A stretch of DNA of 64,000 bases. Source: a virus. Both the position numbers and the translations under genes were made by a program. Of this stretch, positions 14,602-21,430 are shown piece by piece; positions within the stretch are counted from its first letter, which is position 1, and each line of letters opens with the position of its first letter. The DNA lies in IMG/VR virus record IMGVR_UViG_3300037087_000181, positions 1 through 64,000 of that record; one strand, given 5' to 3'. Below the pieces are notes generated by a model. That model made no database searches, was not told the origin of the DNA, and saw nothing but the letters and a program-made list of their open reading frames with translations.

Positions 14602-15170
14602 TTTGTAAACTTATTATAACTCTCAATAATATAGTCGTAAAACTTCATCTCTTGTCCGCTTACGTCTGAATAACCATCACTCTGCGTGGCACAGATAGGG
14701 TTCGTAATGAAACAATTAAACTCTTTTTGAACATGCAGGAAATAGAATATGTCAAGGTTAATTCCTGATGGCACGTTAAGGTTAAGTATATAGTCAACCA
14801 TTCTCTTTGAATAATAAATAATTGCATGTGTTGTGTATGCTCTCTTTAACCGGAATAAATACTCGGAATATTTCTCAAGTGGTTGCGTGAGTGTTGCGCC
14901 AAGCCAAAGGGCATCTGCATCATCAGGTAACTCCGCCATTGCTCTTTGAACAACCATCCAGTTTTCTAACATTACACAATCATCTTCGCAAATTAGAACA
15001 GGAAATTCTGTTATTTGAGATAAAAGAGTTCGTGTAGATAACGTAAAACCATCCTGCCCTGATTCCATTTTAAAAGCACTAAATCTTTCTACCTCAAAAG
15101 GAAACTCATTCTTTTTGAACTGCTCCATTCTGTCGGTTCTTTCATCCAAATTTATGACTATTGCTTTCAA
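14598..15170 (-). CDS. GT25-family glycosyltransferase, 190 aa
   Basis: AIVINLDERTDRMEQFKK (residues 3-20) is the GT25 N-terminal motif (INLxxRxDR), and PVLICEDDCVML (about 56-67) is the catalytic EDD site. LWLGATLTQP matches the family's middle motif. GT25 enzymes build lipooligosaccharide (galactosyl) or collagen-type glycans. Shorter than typical (about 230-270 aa), with a compact C-terminus. A second GT25 sits at 16498-17088. Confidence 0.8.
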   Translation of the reverse strand: MKAIVINLDERTDRMEQFKKNEFPFEVERFSAFKMESGQDGFTLSTRTLLSQITEFPVLICEDDCVMLENWMVVQRAMAELPDDADALWLGATLTQPLEKYSEYLFRLKRAYTTHAIIYYSKRMVDYILNLNVPSGINLDIFYFLHVQKEFNCFITNPICATQSDGYSDVSGQEMKFYDYIIESYNKFTK

Positions 15171-16498
15171 GTTTGTTTAAATTTAAGTGGTATTTCTTGA
15201 TGACAACTTGTATTATTAATCCCTATAAAATTACTTAATTCGATAACCTGTCCGTTTAAAAATCTTTCATTTAAAAATTCAGCATCTATCTTCCCATGAA
15301 CGTTATTCCAATCGTTTTGGACAATATTAATAGGATTATTGATTATCATAGATTTATCGTAACATATCATCTTTGGAGGGAATCCCTTTGTATTTTTTGC
15401 CATGCTTGATTCGAGTGTATTTGGACTTGTGTAATCCAGTTTTATTAAGAAAGAGAGTATCTCTTTGGTGCGAAAGATATGCCCATCGAGGCTCATGGGA
15501 TAGCCGTAGTCACCATCCTGTCCCTTCCAATTGAATGTATTATCCCCGAAGAAGGGTGGCTGTTTCATTGGTGTCTGTTTAGAATAGCAATATGTTAATG
15601 ATTTGTTAAGTCTTAGACTCCGGCAAATGATACTATCATCCCATTCAAAAGCGTCCATCTGTTTGTCATAGAAGTCAAAATTATTAATGAATACATCATC
15701 ATCTGTGAAGAATACGGTGTGTGGGTAATTTTCCCCGATAAGACAAATTAAATCAGATCTAAAGTCTGTTTCTTTATGAAAGATTACATTGGGAGGAATT
15801 GTTTCGCATAATTTGACATATCCTTGCATAAATTCATCTAAGGAATAGGCATAGAGGATATTAATGACATATTGATCAGCATTTTTTACAAAAACATTAA
15901 AACTTCTGATAAATAGTTCCAGTTGCATAGCTCTATCCTTACTAAAAACAACGATATTAATGGGCTTAACCTTTTTTATCTCTGCTACAAGTATATCACC
16001 TGCAATATGTCCGTCCGCAAAAGAGAAAATATAATCAGGACTAATCTCTAAAATCTTATTTTTAATATCTTCAACATTAAAGCCTATTGCAGGAAAATCC
16101 CTGCTCCACTCTCTTAAATCATCAATGATAATAGTGTGTGTTTTGATAAAATGACTCTTGATTATTCCGAGTTCTTTCATTAGCGGGGTCAGATTGTTAG
16201 TAAAATCCGTGTCCCCACCAGAGTAATGAGCATCTAACCAAAAAGTAGCAGGTTCATTCAGTTTTTTAAGAACATTCGGTAGTTCGACAAGACTATCCCC
16301 ATGTAGTAAGTTGACGTTGTCATTATATTTGAAATAACTCTTGCAATAATTGTAGTGTTTTTCTGCAAGTTCAATCGAGTAAATGATTTTATACCCAGCG
16401 AAGATAGCGTTTTTAATACCTTCTCCTGCATAACTACCTGTCTCTATGAATATGGGATTATAGTTATGTCTTCTGAATAATTGAATATTACTCGGCAT
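15167..16498 (-). CDS. Methyltransferase-glycosyltransferase fusion, 443 aa
   Basis: Start at ATG 16498, which shares one base with the stop of the upstream gene (TAATG). Residues 15-175 form a Rossmann-like domain with FIETGSYAGEGIKNAIFAGY, then LLHGDS and FWLDAHYSGGDTDF, resembling small SAM-dependent transferases that keep WLDAHY. Residues 179-443 form a GT-A-like domain (INIVVFSKDRAMQLELFIRS) with an acidic TVFFTDDDVF triad at about 262-271. The domain split is by eye; donor and acceptor unknown. Confidence 0.65.
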   Translation of the reverse strand: MPSNIQLFRRHNYNPIFIETGSYAGEGIKNAIFAGYKIIYSIELAEKHYNYCKSYFKYNDNVNLLHGDSLVELPNVLKKLNEPATFWLDAHYSGGDTDFTNNLTPLMKELGIIKSHFIKTHTIIIDDLREWSRDFPAIGFNVEDIKNKILEISPDYIFSFADGHIAGDILVAEIKKVKPINIVVFSKDRAMQLELFIRSFNVFVKNADQYVINILYAYSLDEFMQGYVKLCETIPPNVIFHKETDFRSDLICLIGENYPHTVFFTDDDVFINNFDFYDKQMDAFEWDDSIICRSLRLNKSLTYCYSKQTPMKQPPFFGDNTFNWKGQDGDYGYPMSLDGHIFRTKEILSFLIKLDYTSPNTLESSMAKNTKGFPPKMICYDKSMIINNPINIVQNDWNNVHGKIDAEFLNERFLNGQVIELSNFIGINNTSCHQEIPLKFKQT

Positions 16499-17088
16499 TA
16501 GATACAATATTTTTGATAATTTTTCAAAATAGTTGCACAATCACTTCTTTTTGAGACATTTGATGCTGATTGTTTTTGTGTCACGAGCATTGGATAAACA
16601 CAAAATATATTGAATTTCGGTTGGATGACCTCGTAAAGATACCTATCAATCTTACCTATGTCGGTTTTATGCGTCATTATGTATTGAAGTGCACTACCAG
16701 AATGGTTATGCCAGAATATCGAATGGGTGGTCTTGGCGTTTCTCAACCTAAAAAGGTTATTAGAATAGCGTTCCTGCGGTTCTTGCGGACTTGCTCCAAG
16801 ATACAGGGCATCCCAATCTGTTGGTAATTGGCTAAAAGCTACCCTCATAACAATATCAGTGTTTAACTTTGGGTGCAAAAACTCGGCATCGTCTTCAAGT
16901 ATAATAAAGACATTCTCTTTTTTACACTTCTCCATTATCGAAAGGTGTGACTTTGTGCACCCGATATAACCTACAGGATCAATAATGGCAGAAAAAAGAT
17001 GAGCGTTCATGCCCTGATTTTCTAATTCAATTCTGACGTCATGGAGGCGGTCGGGTCTATCTGATCTGTTGATTAAATAAGTTTCCAT
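16498..17088 (-). CDS. GT25-family glycosyltransferase, 196 aa
   Basis: First gene of the leftward island. TYLINRSDRPDRLHDVRIEL (residues 3-22) is the GT25 start, GCTKSHLSIMEKC follows, and VFIILEDDAEFLHP holds the EDD site. LYLGASPQEPQERYSNNLFR corresponds to the LWLGA...LFRLK segment in the second GT25, so the two are paralogues. A TACATTTG box (17093-17100) lies only four bases above the ATG. Confidence 0.8.
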   Translation of the reverse strand: METYLINRSDRPDRLHDVRIELENQGMNAHLFSAIIDPVGYIGCTKSHLSIMEKCKKENVFIILEDDAEFLHPKLNTDIVMRVAFSQLPTDWDALYLGASPQEPQERYSNNLFRLRNAKTTHSIFWHNHSGSALQYIMTHKTDIGKIDRYLYEVIQPKFNIFCVYPMLVTQKQSASNVSKRSDCATILKNYQKYCI

Positions 17089-17092
17089 AGGA

Positions 17093-17100
17093 CAAATGTA
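17093..17100 (-). promoter_or_regulatory. -7 box TACATTTG abutting the island's first gene
   Basis: Minus strand, four bases from the ATG at 17088. Diverges from the plus-strand box at 17148-17155. Confidence 0.5.
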
Positions 17101-17147
17101 AAACTTATAAACGAGACTTCCAAATAATTAGAAAGAAAAATTTCAAC

Positions 17148-17155
17148 TATCTTTG
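17148..17155 (+). promoter_or_regulatory. -7 box TATCTTTG for the groES-like gene
   Basis: Exact match 23 bases upstream of the ATG at 17179. It makes the in-frame GTG at 17158 unlikely as the start. Confidence 0.75.
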
Positions 17156-17178
17156 CAGTGAAACAAAAAACAAGAAAA

Positions 17179-17475
17179 ATGAGACAAGGACTTATTAATA
17201 GTACAAAAGTACTTCTAAAAGAAATTCCCAAAACCGAAAAGAAAACTGAAAGTGGGCTTATCATACCAAATGTGGGCAAGGGTGATCCGCAGATTTCTGG
17301 AATAGTTCTTCAGGTAGGGAAGGGATTGCCGTCAATACCCATGGAAATTGAAGTGGGACAAACTGTATTGTTTTTTCCCCATGCTGTCCAACGGTTTAAT
17401 ATAGATGACGAACCTGTTATGTTATTAGATTGTAGGGACTGTTTGTTCCGATACTTCCCGGAATCCAACCTGTAA
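17179..17475 (+). CDS. GroES-like co-chaperonin, 98 aa
   Basis: Single-domain GroES fold by pattern. STKVLLKEIPKTEKKTESGL (about residues 8-27) matches the VLV+...E..+.SGI start with the mobile loop, and SGIVLQVGKG (about 42-51), EVGQTVLFFPHAV and a terminal CRDCLFRY match the later strands (G.V.AVG, +.GD.VLF, ...D.LA.). Usual family length. It would pair with host GroEL to fold phage capsid proteins, as T4 gp31 does; that role here is inference. Its 3' end overlaps a convergent gene by 51 bases. A second, tandem GroES-like gene is at 24674. Confidence 0.8.
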   Translation: MRQGLINSTKVLLKEIPKTEKKTESGLIIPNVGKGDPQISGIVLQVGKGLPSIPMEIEVGQTVLFFPHAVQRFNIDDEPVMLLDCRDCLFRYFPESNL

Positions 17476-17712
17476 ATATTGTAACCTTTTTTCGAGTTGA
17501 ACTATTTGTGCAAGCAGGTTTATGGCTTTGCCATATTTCATTTGAATTGCACTATCAGGGTGGATACCTTCTTTAAGTAGTTGTAAGTCTTTGGCGACAA
17601 TAGCACTAAAAACCTCATTCTTTAATGCCTCTGTATAGACCCTGTGAGTTTTGATATTTTTGAGTTCCCTGATTATCTGTCTGATTTCAAAACGTCTTGA
17701 TTTACGATCCAT
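17425..17712 (-). CDS. Hypothetical helical protein, 95 aa
   Basis: Basic N-terminus (MDRKSRRFEIRQIIRELKNI) and a C-terminal coiled-coil-like part (LLAQIVQLEKRLQYL). Converges on and overlaps the groES-like gene by 51 bases. The terminator for the genes upstream of it lies at 17731-17759, and no separate promoter is obvious. No family recognised. Confidence 0.55.
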   Translation of the reverse strand: MDRKSRRFEIRQIIRELKNIKTHRVYTEALKNEVFSAIVAKDLQLLKEGIHPDSAIQMKYGKAINLLAQIVQLEKRLQYLQVGFREVSEQTVPTI

Positions 17713-17730
17713 AATAAATGATTTAAAATA

Positions 17731-17759
17731 AAAAAGGAGAGACGTTTTAATGACTCTCC
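17731..17759 (-). terminator. Intrinsic terminator after the 17801 gene
   Basis: Minus-strand stem GGAGAG (17759-17754) with CTCTCC (17741-17736), followed by TTTTT. Ends the 18474-to-17801 unit. Confidence 0.75.
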
Positions 17760-17800
17760 TCGTCTGTTTACTGGTTCTTGTTTAAAACCGTTTCTGTCAA

Positions 17801-18094
17801 CTAACCTTTTTTGTTTATTTGTTGTTTAAGTTCTTCAATTTCTCCCTGTATTTTTTTATGTTGTTCTTCATAATGCTTTTGGATGCCTTCAAGATTTGAT
17901 AGTTGTTGTTCCTTTTCCTTTAGGCGGTTTTCAATATGATGTTTGCTCGGAATTAGATCATAATGATCTGGATCATAAACCTTTAGGTTTCTTTGCGAAA
18001 AAAAGGGTTCGCTATAACCAAACCACGATTCAACTGTTGCAAAATCATCATTAATCTCCTTCATCATATCCAAAAACTTCAATCCTCTGTTCAT
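17801..18094 (-). CDS. Coiled-coil hypothetical protein, 97 aa
   Basis: N-terminal MNRGLKFLDMMKEINDDFAT, a central aromatic stretch, and a C-terminal coiled coil from about residue 58 (heptads in RLKEKEQQLSNLEGIQKHYE). Overlaps the upstream gene by four bases. No function known. Confidence 0.6.
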   Translation of the reverse strand: MNRGLKFLDMMKEINDDFATVESWFGYSEPFFSQRNLKVYDPDHYDLIPSKHHIENRLKEKEQQLSNLEGIQKHYEEQHKKIQGEIEELKQQINKKG

Positions 18095-18474
18095 TTCCTT
18101 TTCTTTTTTGGTTTTGTAAATGGAATGTCAGAAACCGTGCCGTTTAAGAGTTTGTCTTTTGCATCATAAAACCTGTCAGCAATATTTGTAAAGTCTGTGT
18201 CGGATTCGGACGTTTTGTCAAATAAATTCGGTTGTGTTGCAGATTTTGTCAGGTCGGGCACGGTGAGTGTCTCATAAAAGATATGTCTCCCAAAAAACCA
18301 GTCAGCATGAAGCATCTCTATTACCTGCCAATCTTCTTCTTGCTTAATATCTGTTTTGTTTTTAATACAATCGAGAACAACCATTAATCTCTCGGTAATT
18401 TTGAAAAGCCATTTTTGACATCCCAACTCGTGCTGAATCTCCTTTGTGGGCTGTTCTAATACCTCATCCGCCAT
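18091..18474 (-). CDS. Hypothetical protein, 127 aa
   Basis: First gene of a short leftward unit driven by TACCTTTG at 18495-18502. Helical N-terminal half (CQKWLFKITERLMVVLDCIK) with two cysteines, acidic linker, and a very basic tail ending PKKKRK that could contact nucleic acid. No family recognised. Confidence 0.6.
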   Translation of the reverse strand: MADEVLEQPTKEIQHELGCQKWLFKITERLMVVLDCIKNKTDIKQEEDWQVIEMLHADWFFGRHIFYETLTVPDLTKSATQPNLFDKTSESDTDFTNIADRFYDAKDKLLNGTVSDIPFTKPKKKRK

Positions 18475-18494
18475 CTTAAATCAAATATTTTTCA

Positions 18495-18502
18495 CAAAGG
18501 TA
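18495..18502 (-). promoter_or_regulatory. -7 box TACCTTTG for the 18474 unit
   Basis: Minus strand, 20 bases upstream of the ATG at 18474. Divergent from the plus-strand box at 18586-18593. Confidence 0.65.
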
Positions 18503-18585
18503 AATCAAATATATCGTTTTTGCAAGTATTTTTCAATAAAAATAATAAAATAGTAAAATAATTTGGATATGTGATTAAGAATGAC

Positions 18586-18593
18586 TACTTTTG
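18586..18593 (+). promoter_or_regulatory. -7 box TACTTTTG
   Basis: 18 bases upstream of the ATG at 18612. Confidence 0.6.
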
Positions 18594-18611
18594 AAGTCTA
18601 AATCATAAAAT

Positions 18612-18881
18612 ATGGAAGAAGAAAAGACTAATAGGGAATATCTGTCTTTTATAGCAGATAGAATCTTTACCGAGCGACCATCCGCAGAGATAATTTTAAA
18701 AACAATGATTGACATGGAGGAACGAGGATACGCACGAGGATATACCGCTTCTTTCATGGATCGCCGAAAGTTTAAAGACGCACAAAACACAAGAAGAACA
18801 TCGAGTTGGAATAATGTAAAAGACGCCATCTCCGACAAATGTTCAAAAGCAGTTGAAGTAACTAACGAAAATAATGAATAA
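18612..18881 (+). CDS. Hypothetical protein, 89 aa
   Basis: Mostly helical and charged (MEEEKTNREYLSFIADRIFT). Contains RGYARGYTASFMDRRKFKDA, which could bind nucleic acid. Stop and the start of the exonuclease gene share a base (TAATG), so translation is coupled. Possibly a partner of the exonuclease; inference only. Confidence 0.6.
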   Translation: MEEEKTNREYLSFIADRIFTERPSAEIILKTMIDMEERGYARGYTASFMDRRKFKDAQNTRRTSSWNNVKDAISDKCSKAVEVTNENNE

Positions 18882-19813
18882 TGGGAGATTTGGGGAAATA
18901 CTTACAAGATGAAAGAATTGATGAAATTTTAACCTATTGTAACGACCACGGTGAACCAGAAACCTGCACTCAATTTAGCATTAACATAGAAACACTACAT
19001 CGTTATCAACGTGAAAGACGATGGCGTGATACACGCAACCCCAAGATACTTTTGCTTGACATTGAAACATCTCTGATTAAAGGAAGGTTTTGGCGTACAG
19101 GGAAACAGTATGTTGGTTGTGACCAGATAATCGACGATTGGTTTATCTTTGGGTACTCTGCCAAGTGGCTCTTTGCTGACGAGGTCATGTCAGATTTTGT
19201 TACCGCAAGGGAGTCCGTTAAAAGAGATGACAAACGAATTATGGTAAGTGCCCATAAATTAATCTCACAGGCTGATATTTTAATCGGGCATAACATCAAA
19301 AAATTTGATATGCCTAAGTTAAAGACGAGATTCTTTATGAATGGACTCAAGCCTCCTATGCCATACCAATTACTCGATACCTTACAGGTTGCCTACAAAG
19401 AGTTTGCTTTCTCATCTGCTAAGTTGAACTACCTTGGAAAGATAATCCTTCATAAAGAGAAACTTCACACAGACTATGATCTATGGCTTAAGTGCGAGAA
19501 AGGAGATCAAGACTCTTTGGATTACATGGAGAAATATTGTAGAATAGATACAGAACTTTTGGAGGAAGTTTACATTGAACTTCGGCCCTGGATCACGAGT
19601 CATCCAAACCTTCCCATTATCATGGATGCCTTTGACTCTGCCTGCCCTAATTGTGGTTCGTTTGAGTTCACCGATGAAGAAGGTTATTATTATACACCTC
19701 AGAATAGATTTGTTGCGGTAAGGTGTGCCTCTTGCGGGGCTGTGAGTCATCGAAAGAAATCAGAGATAACCACTTCCCAACGAAAGGTTATGTCAATTCC
19801 TAATGCAAGATAA
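18881..19813 (+). CDS. DnaQ-like 3'-5' exonuclease with C-terminal zinc ribbon, 310 aa
   Basis: RNase H-fold exonuclease motifs in order: ILLLDIETSLIKG (about residues 52-64, DxE), IGHNIKKFDMPKLK (about 132-145, HNxxxFD) and YCRIDTELLEE (about 217-227, YxxxD), giving a DEDDy active site. An N-terminal HTH-like segment (ILTYCNDHGEPETCTQFSIN) precedes it. The C-terminus holds two CxxC pairs (CPNCGS about 257, CASCGA about 286), a zinc ribbon. Probably trims or proofreads DNA during replication or recombination. Followed by a strong terminator. Confidence 0.8.
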   Translation: MGDLGKYLQDERIDEILTYCNDHGEPETCTQFSINIETLHRYQRERRWRDTRNPKILLLDIETSLIKGRFWRTGKQYVGCDQIIDDWFIFGYSAKWLFADEVMSDFVTARESVKRDDKRIMVSAHKLISQADILIGHNIKKFDMPKLKTRFFMNGLKPPMPYQLLDTLQVAYKEFAFSSAKLNYLGKIILHKEKLHTDYDLWLKCEKGDQDSLDYMEKYCRIDTELLEEVYIELRPWITSHPNLPIIMDAFDSACPNCGSFEFTDEEGYYYTPQNRFVAVRCASCGAVSHRKKSEITTSQRKVMSIPNAR

Positions 19814-19850
19814 ACCTCAAAAAATGGGGTTCATAGTAATACAAAAAGTA

Positions 19851-19876
19851 AAGGGAGGTTTTCGCCTCCCTTTTTT
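19851..19876 (+). terminator. Intrinsic terminator after the exonuclease gene
   Basis: AAGGGAGG (19851-19858), a TTTTCG loop, CCTCCCTT (19865-19872) and a T-run. Strong 8-bp stem. Confidence 0.9.
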
Positions 19877-20034
19877 AATAAACATTTTTGCTTCGACTAT
19901 CGTGTGTCTTGTCATCGCTTTTCTCGATGATCTCACGAGTTCTGATAACTAACACCAAAAAAGGCTACCAAAAGTCTATGAATAATGTATGGTTCCTTCG
20001 CCCGTTTGCTGGCTCACTTAAGCAAACATTAAAA

Positions 20035-20244
20035 CTAATCTCTTTTAAATCCTGCCCGTTTATTCTCAGGAAACTTCTCAATCTCTACTTCTTGATGCCA
20101 TGATGTTTCAAGTTCTTTGGCTACTTCGTACATTTTACCCGAAGGTCTTAGTATATAACCCGTGACAACTCTTTTTATACCAACATCAGTTTTAAGTTCA
20201 ACTTCTTCTCCCCAATTAAATTTTACAGAAAAACTTTTTTTCAT
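20035..20244 (-). CDS. Small beta-rich hypothetical protein, 69 aa
   Basis: Starts MKKSFSVKFNWGEEVELKTD and continues with strands (VVTGYILRPSGKMYEVA), suggesting a small beta-barrel; ends with a basic tail. It is the only protein gene in a leftward transcript that also carries a tRNA and a three-way-junction leader (20275-20328), so it may be RNA-controlled. The stretch from 19877 to its stop holds a 7-bp GTTTGCT/AGCAAAC hairpin (about 20003-20026) and no other gene. Confidence 0.55.
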   Translation of the reverse strand: MKKSFSVKFNWGEEVELKTDVGIKRVVTGYILRPSGKMYEVAKELETSWHQEVEIEKFPENKRAGFKRD

Positions 20245-20274
20245 GGTATATGTAGCGTTTAAAATATTTACTTT

Positions 20275-20328
20275 AGCGGGCTTTAACGGCGATGACCGTC
20301 TCTACGATTTCCTTATCCCGTGCCCGCT
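20275..20328 (-). promoter_or_regulatory. Candidate structured 5' leader (three-way junction)
   Basis: On the minus strand AGCGGGC pairs with GCCCGCT (20328-20322 with 20281-20275, 7 bp). Inside are a 3-bp hairpin (20321-20319/20306-20304) and a 5-bp hairpin GACGG/CCGTT (20300-20296/20289-20285). Just before it, CCGAT/ATCGG (20366-20362/20339-20335) can also pair. It lies between the tRNA and the ATG at 20244, a riboswitch-like place. No known class recognised. Confidence 0.45.
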
Positions 20329-20376
20329 TTTAGTCCGATTCCTAACTGTAAGGGTCTGTATATCGGCAACCGAATG

Positions 20377-20447
20377 TAGCAAGAGACAGAATTGAACTGT
20401 CGACTAAGGCTTATGGGGCCTTCGAGATACCACTTCTCCATCTTGCA
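20377..20447 (-). tRNA. tRNA with CAT anticodon (Met or lysidine-type Ile)
   Basis: 71 nt, full cloverleaf by eye: acceptor GCAAGA/TCTTGC with a mismatched 1-72 pair (T-T), U8, D-stem GAGA/TCTC with loop AGTGGTA, anticodon stem AAGGC/GCCTT with loop CCCATAA (anticodon CAT), 4-nt variable loop, T-stem GACAG/CTGTC with loop TTCAATT, discriminator A. No encoded CCA. Odd points are C33 instead of U33 and the open 1-72 pair. The anticodon stem lacks the three G:C pairs of initiators, so elongator Met or Ile2 is more likely. Confidence 0.8.
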
Positions 20448-20475
20448 ATATTTTTGTTTCAATAAACTTCAAGAT

Positions 20476-20538
20476 CCCCTCACCCAATTGAGAAAAATCA
20501 AACTATGAAAACTTAAAATCACCCTGAACGATGAGGGG
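20476..20538 (-). promoter_or_regulatory. Leader stem upstream of the tRNA
   Basis: CCCCTCA (20538-20532, minus sense) pairs with TGAGGGG (20482-20476), enclosing about 50 nt. It lies between the promoter box at 20565-20572 and the tRNA, so it is part of the tRNA precursor leader. Confidence 0.4.
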
Positions 20539-20564
20539 GCAAAATTTAATCCATAATGTAAACA

Positions 20565-20572
20565 CAAAGATA
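20565..20572 (-). promoter_or_regulatory. -7 box TATCTTTG for the leftward tRNA unit
   Basis: Exact minus-strand box about 118 bases upstream of the tRNA. Divergent from the plus-strand box at 20631-20638. Confidence 0.7.
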
Positions 20573-20606
20573 ATTGAAATAAAATTAAGAAGCAAATGTT
20601 TTAATA

Positions 20607-20638
20607 TTTGTTTTTATCAAAAACTTGTTCTATATTTG
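20607..20638 (+). promoter_or_regulatory. Promoter with TTTG -33 and TATATTTG -7 boxes
   Basis: TTTG at 20607-20610, a 20-bp spacer, and TATATTTG at 20631-20638: the spacing of a full Bacteroidota primary-sigma promoter. A second box TACCTTTG follows at 20670-20677. Confidence 0.65.
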
Positions 20639-20669
20639 TCGTTTCAAAAACGAAGTCAAAAATTTTACT

Positions 20670-20677
20670 TACCTTTG
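20670..20677 (+). promoter_or_regulatory. Second -7 box TACCTTTG
   Basis: A transcript from here would begin just at the 5' strand of the leader helix at 20683-20695. Confidence 0.5.
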
Positions 20678-20682
20678 ACCTG

Positions 20683-20814
20683 TTGTAGTAATTATACAGA
20701 ATGAAAACAACAAACATAAAAAATTAACAATAAACTGAGGCCCCCTCGGTGAACTCTCCTTTTCTGGATAGTTACTACGACACTGGGGGGCAACCTCTTT
20801 CATAATATCGTAGT
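20683..20814 (+). promoter_or_regulatory. Switch-like structured leader before the DUF1376 gene
   Basis: TTGTAGTAATTAT (20683-20695) pairs with ATAGTTACTACGA (20768-20780) over 13 bp with two G-U pairs. GCCCCC (20740-20745) can pair with GGGGGC (20786-20791), crossing the first helix as a pseudoknot. ACTACGA (20774-20780) can instead pair with TCGTAGT (20808-20814), which ends three bases before the ATG at 20818. The two ACTACGA pairings exclude each other, as in attenuators or riboswitches. The 20448-20817 gap holds no protein gene. Confidence 0.5.
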
Positions 20815-20817
20815 GTT

Positions 20818-21123
20818 ATGGGAAAAGACCCCGCATTCTTATTTTACACTGCCGACTTTAATGAGGGCACACAAGATTTCACTAACGAAGAGGTAGGTGC
20901 ATATCTTCGTTTACTACTATTTCAATTCTCACGAGGGCATTTACCTTTAGATAGTATACAAAGGAGATTAGGCTCTGATTTTGAAAGACTCTGGTCGGTT
21001 TTATCAATGAAGTTTATTGAGGATTCTAATGGTAATTTTTATAACGAAAGACTCCAAACCGAACAGATAAAAAGATCGAGTTATTGTGACTCAAGGAAAA
21101 CAAATAAACTACGAAAAATCTAA
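20818..21123 (+). CDS. DUF1376-type phage replication protein, frame broken at C-terminus
   Basis: The N-terminus (KDPAFLFYTADFNEGTQDFT, then EEVGAYLRLLLFQFSRGHLP) matches DUF1376, a domain of phage replication-initiator-like proteins. The frame stops at 21123, but a -1 shift near the A-run at 21113-21119 continues through SYVKHMFFLCSSYDRRMENE, the kind of tail expected in this family, to about 21365. So the gene is frameshifted, or uses slippage. Preceded by the structured leader. Confidence 0.65.
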   Translation: MGKDPAFLFYTADFNEGTQDFTNEEVGAYLRLLLFQFSRGHLPLDSIQRRLGSDFERLWSVLSMKFIEDSNGNFYNERLQTEQIKRSSYCDSRKTNKLRKI

Positions 21124-21281
21124 TATCATATGTTAAACATATGTTTTTCTTATGTTCATCATATGATCGGCGTATGGAAAATGAAAATAGAATTGTAGAT
21201 AAAGAAGAGGTTAATAGTAATATATATTATAAGCGAAAATTTAAATTTGAAAATAAATTTGGAAATCTCAATTATAAGTTA

Positions 21282-21289
21282 TACTTTTG
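21282..21289 (+). promoter_or_regulatory. -7 box TACTTTTG
   Basis: 26 bases upstream of the ATG at 21316. Confidence 0.5.
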
Positions 21290-21315
21290 GTGTATTAAAT
21301 TAAAAACAAGAAACC

Positions 21316-21429
21316 ATGAATGCAATACCAATTTACACTCCAACATTCCTTTATTGGAAATTTAAGCCACTTACTACATTTCTTATTGGTCTTGTACTCG
21401 GATTAGTCATTATGTATTTAATAAAATAA
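21316..21429 (+). CDS. 37-aa membrane peptide
   Basis: ATG at 21316, TAA at 21427-21429. Starts MNAIPIYTPTFLYWKFKPL and continues with one transmembrane stretch (FLIGLVLGLVIMYLI). Has a promoter box in front and the SSB-like gene begins two bases after its stop, supporting a real small gene. Function unknown. Confidence 0.55.
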   Translation: MNAIPIYTPTFLYWKFKPLTTFLIGLVLGLVIMYLIK

Positions 21430-21430
21430 C

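Noticed and set aside
17158-17178. GTG start of the groES-like gene
   Set aside because: It lies three bases after the promoter box, too close to be in the message; the same reasoning removed the GTG or TTG starts at 27618, 38701 and 43445.
20275-20376. Second tRNA next to the CAT tRNA
   Set aside because: The element has a 7-bp closing stem and a T-arm-like hairpin, but no anticodon arm and an unpaired AAA before the closing strand.
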